DNA from: Actinomycetota bacterium
GTDB taxonomy: Bacteria > Actinomycetota > Geothermincolia > Fen-727 > Anoxymicrobiaceae
DNA: 21,353 nt
Assembly: GCA_003154635.1 (NCBI GenBank)
Contig: PMDX01000319.1
Location: forward strand, 240-21,592
Direction of reading: 5' to 3'
Shown here: positions 5,236 to 11,505 of the stretch, piece by piece
Layout of the letters: each line of letters opens with the position of its first letter
Numbering within the stretch: the first letter of the stretch is position 1
Position numbers and translations under genes: made by a program
Notes under the pieces: generated by a model
The model's database searches: none
Told to the model about the DNA's origin: nothing
Seen by the model: the letters and a program-made list of their open reading frames with translations, nothing else

Positions 5236-8085
5236 CTATTTGTTGAGACCAAACGATACATGACCGGCGCCGCGGTTGTTCCAGTACATGGCCCGCTCGA
5301 CCATGATAGGCAGGTTCGAATACACCCTGGTCGAGGTGTCGAGGTTTGGCACCTGGGAGTTCACGTGCACGGTCACGCGGCTGTTGGCCGGCATGCTGAA
5401 CCCGGTCGTAGGTATAAGTCCCTGTTCGGTCATGTAGTCGATACCGATATTGCACGCGGTATCATTTGGGTTCTGGATGAGCACCCATTCGTCGAAGCCC
5501 CAGGCGGTCGAGCCCTCGGCCAGGAAGCACTGCTGCCTGGGCTGCGTTACCCCGATCTCACAGTGCCCCGCCTTACCAGTGCCGTTGTTCCAGTACATGG
5601 AGCGCTCGACCACTATGCCGGTGTTGGACTCCGCCTCGACCGAAACATCCTTGTTGGGCAGCGCGGCGTTGACGTGCACGGTCACGCGCGACTGCGCCGG
5701 CACGGTGACCGGAGCCTGGGGCACGGGACCAGTCGGGGTCTGGTACGTGAGCTGGACTCTCGCCGCAGTGGTGTTCGGGTTTCCGAGCAGGACCCACTCG
5801 TCGAAGCCCCAGTCTGTCGATCCCTCTGCTAGGTACCAGTGCCGCGCCGGGGAGTTGGTCCCGATGGAGTCGTGCCCGCCGCGCATTCCGTCCCAGTACA
5901 TCGAGCGCTCGGCTATCACACGCTGGTCTGCGACCACCTGGATCGACATGTCCCTGGCAGGGAGGTCGTCCGCGATATTTATTGAATAACGGCTGTTCCC
6001 GTCGATGACGAACGGGTCTTTCGCGACCACCCCGGACGGCGTCAGGTAAGTGACCTCGACGTACGCGGAGCTCGCATTGGGGTTTTGTATGAGCAGGAAC
6101 GTGTCAAAGCCGTTGTTAGTACTCCCTTCCGCGAAGTACCAGTTGAACGAGGGGGCTTGAACTCCGATCGAATCGGTTCCCTCGATCCGGTTGCCCCAGT
6201 ACATGGAGCGCTCGCAGATTATGTCCTGGTCGGCCGTTACCCTGGCCGAGACGTCCGTCCCTGGAAGGATATCGTTGACCCTCATCGTCGCCCTGCTGGT
6301 GGGAGCGACCGTAACGGGATACGGCCCGTGAGCGCCGTCCGGCGCCATCAGGGTGACGCTCACATTAGCGGTGGCCGTCGACGGGTTCTGGATCAGGATG
6401 AACGTCTCGAAGCCGTAGTTGGTAGAACCCTCGGCGAGATACCATATGTGATTGTTCGCGGCATCGACCGAGAAGCCGCCCTGCAGGGTCGCCGACCTAA
6501 GTGCTTTGTCCTCGATGACCACGTCCCAGAGCCCCGGCTGAGCGCTGCTCAGGTCCAGGTGGCACGATACCCTGGTCGTTCCCGCCTGTGAGACACCAGT
6601 GCCTACGACGCCGCTCTCTCCCGCGCGCTCCAGCGTGAGCTTGCTCGGGTTGTAGAAGTTGGTGCCCCGGGTTGTCACAGTCACGGACGAACCCGCCGTT
6701 CCGTATTGCGGAGTCATGCCGGTGATCGCCGGGCCGGTAGAGCTCGGCTGTGTCATCCTTACCGCCATGTATGCGTCGATGAGCCCCCACCCGGTCTGGG
6801 CATCCCACCCGGCGCTCCCCAGGTCATGACAGCTCAGACAGACCGCGCCACGGACCTGGCTCGCGTCCCACGTGGGATGCACGGCCTTTACCAGCGCGCA
6901 TGTCCCGGCGACGTGCGGAGACGCCATGGAGGTGCCGAAATACCCCTTCACCGCGAAGCCGCTCGATGGCTGGCCCTCGGTGGCGTACGTCTCCTGGTAG
7001 ATGGGGATGCCCGCGTCGCCCCCCGGCGCCATGACGTCGAGCGCGCTTCCGTAGTTGGAGTACGAAGCGCGACTCTTGTTGCGCCTGGTCGCGCCCACCG
7101 CGACGCACGAGGAATACGCCGCTGGATAGTCGACGAAGCTCGTGTTGTTGTTGCCTGACGATGCACACACGACAACGCCTTTCCCGAATGCGTAGTCGCA
7201 CGCGTCCTTGAGCGCTTCGTTGGGCTCAGGTCCGGAAAGGCTCATGTTTGCCACTTCGGCGCCATGGTCCGCCGCGAACTCCAGGCCGGATATGATGTCG
7301 TCATCCGAGCCGGTCCCACTGCTGTCGAGGACCTTGATGGGCATGATGGTGCAGTCGAATGCTATACCGGCGCACTTCTTGGTATTGTTGGTCGTCTGCG
7401 CGACCGTGCCACATACGTGGGTGCCGTGGCCGTTGTCGTCGTCCGCGTACGGGTCTCCGTGGACGAAGTCGTATCCGCTGGTAAAGTGGGTGCCGGCCAG
7501 GTCGTCTGCCTGATGGTAACCTCCCCCGTTGCGGTAAGCGACCCCGGTGTCGATGACGGCGACCACCACCGACGAGTCGCCCCCATAGTTGCCGGTGACC
7601 GAGTGGACCTGCTCCCACGCGTCCGGCATGTCTATGCCGCCACCGGAGTACGGCTGGCTCATGTTCCACTGGTCACCCACGCCGTATACCGGATCATCGG
7701 GGTTGAACGCGTCGGTGTGCCTGATGTAGTTGGGCTCCGCGTAATCGACAAGCCCCGACTCGCGCAAAACTCTTATCGAGCTCTCGAGCTGGGCAGTCGG
7801 TACCTCCAGCACCTCAGCCCCGGTGCCTCCGAGCACTCTGCTCGACACCGCCCGCACACGCTGCCTGAGCGCCCCGGCTCCGCCCGCCCCGGAACCACCT
7901 TTGAACTTGACGATGAGCTCACCCGGTACGTATTGGGCACCAGGCTGAATGACTTTCGATGAAACCTCGCCGCTGCTTCCCGCGGATCCAGGACCACCAC
8001 GACGCGTCTGCCCCAACGCAAGACCGGGCGCGAAAGCTGCAAACGTAAACACCAGTAACGCTGAAAGGGCAACGACTTTCTTCAA
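5236..8085 (-). CDS. Secreted subtilisin-like (S8) serine protease with IPT/TIG domain and four WYLAEGST repeats
   Basis: I place the start at TTG (8083-8085): GGAGG (8092-8096) lies 6 nt before it, and the product (949 residues) then opens with a classic signal peptide (K-K, a hydrophobic stretch, cleavage near A-L-G|Q26). A longer upstream frame lacks these signs. A propeptide (~50-130, E-L-I-V-K-F...A-E-P-N-Y) precedes the catalytic domain with D179 (V-I-D-T-G), H220 (N-G-H-G-T-H), oxyanion N312 and S386 (G-T-S-M-A-S-P). An IPT/TIG-like Ig domain (~450-540) follows, then four ~100-residue repeats from W548 to the end. No cell-wall sorting signal or C-terminal membrane segment is visible, so the repeats may retain or target the enzyme at the surface. 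It follows the LytTR regulator gene across a 480-nt leader. Confidence 0.93.
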   Translation of the reverse strand: MKKVVALSALLVFTFAAFAPGLALGQTRRGGPGSAGSSGEVSSKVIQPGAQYVPGELIVKFKGGSGAGGAGALRQRVRAVSSRVLGGTGAEVLEVPTAQLESSIRVLRESGLVDYAEPNYIRHTDAFNPDDPVYGVGDQWNMSQPYSGGGIDMPDAWEQVHSVTGNYGGDSSVVVAVIDTGVAYRNGGGYHQADDLAGTHFTSGYDFVHGDPYADDDNGHGTHVCGTVAQTTNNTKKCAGIAFDCTIMPIKVLDSSGTGSDDDIISGLEFAADHGAEVANMSLSGPEPNEALKDACDYAFGKGVVVCASSGNNNTSFVDYPAAYSSCVAVGATRRNKSRASYSNYGSALDVMAPGGDAGIPIYQETYATEGQPSSGFAVKGYFGTSMASPHVAGTCALVKAVHPTWDASQVRGAVCLSCHDLGSAGWDAQTGWGLIDAYMAVRMTQPSSTGPAITGMTPQYGTAGSSVTVTTRGTNFYNPSKLTLERAGESGVVGTGVSQAGTTRVSCHLDLSSAQPGLWDVVIEDKALRSATLQGGFSVDAANNHIWYLAEGSTNYGFETFILIQNPSTATANVSVTLMAPDGAHGPYPVTVAPTSRATMRVNDILPGTDVSARVTADQDIICERSMYWGNRIEGTDSIGVQAPSFNWYFAEGSTNNGFDTFLLIQNPNASSAYVEVTYLTPSGVVAKDPFVIDGNSRYSINIADDLPARDMSIQVVADQRVIAERSMYWDGMRGGHDSIGTNSPARHWYLAEGSTDWGFDEWVLLGNPNTTAARVQLTYQTPTGPVPQAPVTVPAQSRVTVHVNAALPNKDVSVEAESNTGIVVERSMYWNNGTGKAGHCEIGVTQPRQQCFLAEGSTAWGFDEWVLIQNPNDTACNIGIDYMTEQGLIPTTGFSMPANSRVTVHVNSQVPNLDTSTRVYSNLPIMVERAMYWNNRGAGHVSFGLNK

Positions 8086-8236
8086 GGCTGTCCTCCAATA
8101 TCTCAGGAGCTTCCCTCCTGTAAAGGATAACGGACAAACCTCGAAAATGGGTGACCGGATGGGGGGCCGCTCTGTTTTTTCAAACCAGATAGGGAGTGCG
8201 ACAAACCGGGGGGCAGGCCCGGCACACAATAGGAAA

Positions 8237-8261
8237 GGCGCCAACCTTATCGGCTGGCGCC
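8237..8261 (-). terminator. Terminator-like hairpin inside the S8 protease leader
   Basis: On the minus strand, GGCGCCAGCC pairs with GGTTGGCGCC (10 bp, one G-U) around a GATAA loop, followed by TTTCCTATTG. It sits about 150 nt before the protease start. The upstream regulator gene already has its own hairpin at 8500-8527, so this looks like an attenuator within the leader. The U-tract is short. Confidence 0.5.
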
Positions 8262-8282
8262 CTCGCCCTCTTCGCCCTTAGA

Positions 8283-8380
8283 CCTGTCTACCGGGCACAA
8301 AATTCTTAATGTGCAGCAGCGCGTGGCACGCTCCTCAGTCACCGCGACCTCTCAATGCACCTGCGCTTTGCCCGGTCAGG
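8283..8380 (-). ncRNA. Candidate structured leader RNA of the S8 protease (unassigned)
   Basis: Two helices close the region: 8290-8297 with 8369-8376 (ACCGGGCA/TGCCCGGT, 8 bp) and 8283-8286 with 8377-8380 (CCTG/CAGG), separated by a 3-nt bulge. Inner pairing such as 8311-8315 with 8356-8360 is possible. It lies just upstream of the terminator-like hairpin, the usual layout of an attenuating riboswitch. I compared it by eye with c-di-GMP, c-di-AMP, TPP, cobalamin and other consensus cores and found no convincing match. Confidence 0.35.
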
Positions 8381-8436
8381 TTTGCTTCGCCAATACTATT
8401 TTGCATCGAACCGCCCGCGTGGGGAAGAAGAACGCT

Positions 8437-8486
8437 GCAAACGTACGCGACCCGGGAATAAACGATTGAATATCGGAACGAACGCA
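8437..8486 (-). promoter_or_regulatory. Three LytTR-like half-sites upstream of the S8 protease leader
   Basis: On the minus strand, TGCGTTCGT (8478-8486), ATCGTTTAT (8458-8466) and TACGTTTGC (8437-8445) each match 8 of 9 positions of the published LytTR half-site [TA][AC][CA]GTTN[AG][TG]. Start-to-start distances are 20 and 21 nt, about two helical turns, close to the known 9-bp repeats separated by 12-13 bp. The LytTR regulator gene ends 80 nt away. Confidence 0.45.
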
Positions 8487-8499
8487 AGCCCGAAATGAC

Positions 8500-8527
8500 T
8501 TGAGCCGGGTTCCAAAACCCGGCCCAA
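8500..8527 (-). terminator. Hairpin after the LytTR regulator gene (hairpin family, copy 2)
   Basis: TTGAGCCGGGT pairs with ACCCGGCCCAA with one internal mismatch and a 6-nt loop, 39 nt downstream of the regulator stop. No U-tract is seen on the minus strand, so termination strength is uncertain. It shares the CTTGAGCCGGG start of the other family copies. Confidence 0.5.
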
Positions 8528-8565
8528 GTATACCGACGTGCTGCAAGCAATGAATGCGATTGGTG

Positions 8566-9354
8566 TCAGAAATGGAGGTGGAGCAACTCCTTGAAATCCG
8601 AAAGCCGGCGCTGGCTCACGCAGATCATTGTCCGGCTCTCATCACCGAGCTCCACAATGTAGCGGCCGGGCGCCTCCTTTGTCACACCTGCAACTTTTTT
8701 CAGATTCACGAGGTAGCTGCGATGAACGCGGAAGAACTCGTCCTGCGCAAGGACAGCTTCCTGGAGCTCCTTCAGGCTGCAATCCGACAGGTACCTCGTG
8801 GTCTGCGTGTGTACGTAAGTGTTCTTGCCGGCGGCCTCGATAAAGAATATGTCGTCCCGCGGGACGAACGTAACCTTGTCGCCCATTCGCACCGGAACGC
8901 TGTCCAGAACGCGCGAGCCGTTACCAGTCCTCACTGAGGACTTCTGCCGCGTCTCGAGCAGCCTGTCTATCCGCGCCATCAACTCGAGGGCGTGGAAAGG
9001 CTTAACCAGGTAGTCGTCCGCACCACCTCTGAACCCCAGCACTTTCGACTCCTCGTCCTTGACGGCGGTGAGCAGTATCACCGGGAGCTCTTTAGTGCCG
9101 GGATTTTCGCGTATCTCGCGCATCACCTCGAGGCCGGCCTTGCCGGGCATTTTGAGGTCGAGTATCACGAGGTCCGGTTTTGCGTTGTTTACGGCGTCAA
9201 GGCCCCCGTTGCCGTCCTGCTCGGCAGTCACCTCGAACCCGCCGACGCGGAGAAATGTGGTCAGCGCCGATCGCAGCCCCGGATCGTCGTCGACGATCAG
9301 TACTTTCTTCTTGCCGTTGCTCTTCCCGTTATTTCCGTTATTGCCATTTTCCAT
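8566..9354 (-). CDS. LytTR-family response regulator
   Basis: With an ATG start at 9354 the protein has 262 residues; an in-frame GTG at 9375 is also possible, and neither start has a good SD. After an Asn/Gly-rich low-complexity leader comes a receiver domain (acidic D-D-D pocket, phospho-acceptor D66 in L-D-L-K-M-P, T96, K118 in V-K-P-F). A LytTR DNA-binding domain follows (~151-262; F-I-E-A...Y-V-H-T...F-F-R-V-H-R-S-Y-L-V-N). LytTR regulators bind paired 9-bp direct repeats and often control exported products. The gene follows the histidine kinase by 57 nt (36 nt if GTG is used), so the two are likely co-transcribed partners. The nearest likely target is the S8 protease just downstream. 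Confidence 0.92.
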   Translation of the reverse strand: MENGNNGNNGKSNGKKKVLIVDDDPGLRSALTTFLRVGGFEVTAEQDGNGGLDAVNNAKPDLVILDLKMPGKAGLEVMREIRENPGTKELPVILLTAVKDEESKVLGFRGGADDYLVKPFHALELMARIDRLLETRQKSSVRTGNGSRVLDSVPVRMGDKVTFVPRDDIFFIEAAGKNTYVHTQTTRYLSDCSLKELQEAVLAQDEFFRVHRSYLVNLKKVAGVTKEAPGRYIVELGDESRTMICVSQRRLSDFKELLHLHF

Positions 9355-9411
9355 TTCAACCGCCAAGTCAATCACCCAGATTATCGACCTGCGAGAGCGG
9401 GTACTTGAGGC

Positions 9412-11304
9412 TTAGGACTGGTTTTCAGGGGGCTTGCGTTCGATATCCCGGATGCAGAACTCGAAGCATGCCCCGCAGTCGTTATAAGCCCTGACAAACC
9501 CGTCATAGACCTTGACGATCTTTTCCACGGTAGCAAGTCCGATCCCGGCGCCCCCTGGATTTCCCCTGAAGAACGGCTTAAAGATCTTATTCATATTCTC
9601 GGGTGGGATTCCCGAGCCATTGTCTCTTATCACGTAACGATGGCCGACGTCGGAACCCTCGCCGAGGTATGTTACCTCGACCAGGGGCTCCTCGCTGTCG
9701 TTGTGGACCACCGCGTTGCTGATGAGGTTTGAGAATATCTGCGTGACCTGGACCCGGCTGCCCCGTATCATGCCCAGGTCGTCGCTCAGACGCACCACCA
9801 CGCCCCTCCCCTCGATCTCTTTGGCGAGCTGCCGGCGTACGACATCCACGACCTCGGCCACGTCGACCTCTTCGACCTCGAGCGGCACCTGCCCGCTCTC
9901 CGCAAGGAGGAGCATGTCCTCGACCAGCGAACCAGCCTCGGCCGTGTAGTGGCTGATGATGCGTGCCATCTCATGGAGCGTCCCGTCGGGGTTCTGGTCG
10001 ACCTCCTGGTTCTCGATGAGGACCCTCAGCGTATCCGCCGCGAGCATGATCGCCGAGAGCGGCCCCTTGAGGTCGTGCGAGACGGTATGAGCATAGGCAT
10101 CGAGCTCCCGGTTGACCTGCAGGAGGAACTCCTCGGTGATGACCTTATCCGTGACGTCACGGCCTGTGAACTGGAACCCTGTGTACACCTCGTTCTGATC
10201 GAATACCGGCACGGCGTTCCACTCGACCGAACGCCAGCCCCTCGGGGTTGATTGTCTGTTAACAAAGCCTCTTATCATTCGTCCGGTACGCAGGGCGTAC
10301 GACCAGGTGTCGATGCTCCGATCCAGATCCTCAGTATGGACGAACTCGCTCAGCTCGCGCCCCGCGAGCGCGTCGCGGCTCTTGCCCCAGAAGGCACACG
10401 CGGCGTCACTCAGGAAGGTGAACCTCCCGTCGTAATCCACACGCGCAATAATATCGCCCGTGAGCTCAACCACACCGGACGGCCGCTCGAGCTCATCGTC
10501 CTGGATCCCACGGGGGATCCTCCGGCTCCATCCGACCTCCTGGCCTATGGCGCAGATCCCAACGGGGAGTCCTTCGCCGTCGTGGATCATGACCGCGGTG
10601 AGCTCAAAGGGGATACGCCTGCCGTCGGAGGCTGTGATGTAGAGCCTCAGCACGGTTTTTTCGCCCTTTCGCGCGCTCGTGACCTGCTGCAGCAGCCTTC
10701 GGGTCTCATCGCGCGAGAACACTTCGGCCGCAGCCATGCGATGGAGCTCGCGTTCGGTGAAGCCGGTGATATCCTTGAGCTTGGTGTTCCAGCTCATGAA
10801 CCGGCCCTCGAGGTCGATCACGAAGAAGAGCTCGTCCAGTGCGTTGACCGCGACCCCGGTGAACGCATTTTCGCGGTCCAGCACGTCGCTGGCGCGTTTG
10901 AGCGCCGCCTTGGTGAGCGCGTCGCGGATAACGTCCGCAAGCGTCTTGGGAAGCGTGAAATCCTTTATTACATAACCCGAGGCGCCCATCTGGAACGAGC
11001 GCGCCGCCAAGTGGACATCGCCGTACGCCGTTACGATTATGACAGGTGGGTTGTCCTCCCCTTCCGCGATATCCTCGAGCAGCACGAGCCCGGTCTCGTC
11101 GGGGAGCTTGTAATCAAGCGTAACGATATCGAAATCACTGGGGGATTGTGAGAGTCTCTTGCGTGCTGTGGCGCCATCGGCCGCCGTCTCCACTTCTACG
11201 GTTAGCTCCTGTTCCTCGAGGAGGCGCTTGTACAAAGCCGCCGCGCTGGGATCGTCGTCTACCACCAGTATCTTGATAGTATCGTCAGGACTTAACACAC
11301 CCAC
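9412..11304 (-). CDS. Hybrid sensor histidine kinase: receiver-PAS-PAS-HisKA-HATPase
   Basis: The 630-residue protein begins with a receiver domain (D16-D17-D18 pocket, phospho-acceptor D64 in T-L-D-Y-K-L-P). Two PAS domains (~155-260 and ~275-395) follow, then a HisKA domain with H410 (V-S-H-D-L-K-G-P-L) and a HATPase with N-box (I-S-N-A-V-V-H-N), G1 (D-N-G-S-G-I-P) and G2 (G-A-G-I-G-L-A-T). There is no signal peptide or membrane segment, so it is probably a cytoplasmic sensor fed by its N-terminal receiver or PAS ligands. The start is GTG (11302-11304) with GAGGG just upstream. It is directly upstream of the LytTR regulator and downstream of the cysteine protease, all in the same direction. 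Confidence 0.93.
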   Translation of the reverse strand: MGVLSPDDTIKILVVDDDPSAAALYKRLLEEQELTVEVETAADGATARKRLSQSPSDFDIVTLDYKLPDETGLVLLEDIAEGEDNPPVIIVTAYGDVHLAARSFQMGASGYVIKDFTLPKTLADVIRDALTKAALKRASDVLDRENAFTGVAVNALDELFFVIDLEGRFMSWNTKLKDITGFTERELHRMAAAEVFSRDETRRLLQQVTSARKGEKTVLRLYITASDGRRIPFELTAVMIHDGEGLPVGICAIGQEVGWSRRIPRGIQDDELERPSGVVELTGDIIARVDYDGRFTFLSDAACAFWGKSRDALAGRELSEFVHTEDLDRSIDTWSYALRTGRMIRGFVNRQSTPRGWRSVEWNAVPVFDQNEVYTGFQFTGRDVTDKVITEEFLLQVNRELDAYAHTVSHDLKGPLSAIMLAADTLRVLIENQEVDQNPDGTLHEMARIISHYTAEAGSLVEDMLLLAESGQVPLEVEEVDVAEVVDVVRRQLAKEIEGRGVVVRLSDDLGMIRGSRVQVTQIFSNLISNAVVHNDSEEPLVEVTYLGEGSDVGHRYVIRDNGSGIPPENMNKIFKPFFRGNPGGAGIGLATVEKIVKVYDGFVRAYNDCGACFEFCIRDIERKPPENQS

Positions 11305-11405
11305 ACCCTCAACCGGAATCTTTGACCCAGAGCCCTCGCTCCCGCGTTTCCCCCGAGTGCCAACCGTTAATCGTCATTATGATACCACTCACCAGAAACT
11401 AAAAA

Positions 11406-11424
11406 CCAGCAGTCCAACTTCTGG
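11406..11424 (-). terminator. Weak terminator candidate after the cysteine protease
   Basis: On the minus strand, CCAGAAGTTGGACTGCTGG can form a short interrupted stem and is followed by TTTTTAGTTTCT. It lies 80 nt after the protease stop and before the kinase. The stem is poor; the T-run is the better evidence. Confidence 0.3.
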
Positions 11425-11505
11425 GGGATGGGGTGTTTCCGGGTGTTATGGCAAGCAGACTCGCCGCTTTGGTACGAACAGTTTGGGGTTACTGCCGCGG
11501 GCCTG

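Larger units (their letters stand above)
8086..8565 (-). other. 480-nt regulatory gap between the LytTR regulator and the S8 protease
   Basis: No credible gene is seen here. Reading toward the protease it holds a family hairpin (8500-8527), three LytTR-like half-sites (8437-8486), a region with a long-range helix (8283-8380), a terminator-like hairpin (8237-8261), about 140 nt of leader and a GGAGG SD (8092-8096). Individual parts are listed separately. Confidence 0.6.

Noticed and set aside
5236..6446. CRISPR-like or satellite repeat signal from regular ~300-bp spacing
   Set aside because: The spacing reflects protein-coding repeats diverged at DNA level, not short identical repeats with spacers.
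8086..8244. N-terminal extension of the S8 protease to 8244
   Set aside because: It would bury the signal peptide and the GGAGG-TTG start inside the gene and run over leader sequence.
8240..8480. c-di-GMP-I riboswitch upstream of the S8 protease (CAAACC and GGCAAAGC fragments are present)
   Set aside because: The order and surrounding bases of the conserved core do not fit, so I do not assign it to this class.
10252..11151. 299-codon plus-strand open frame antisense to the histidine kinase
   Set aside because: The opposite frame encodes unmistakable receiver and PAS domains; the plus frame is a by-product of high GC content.
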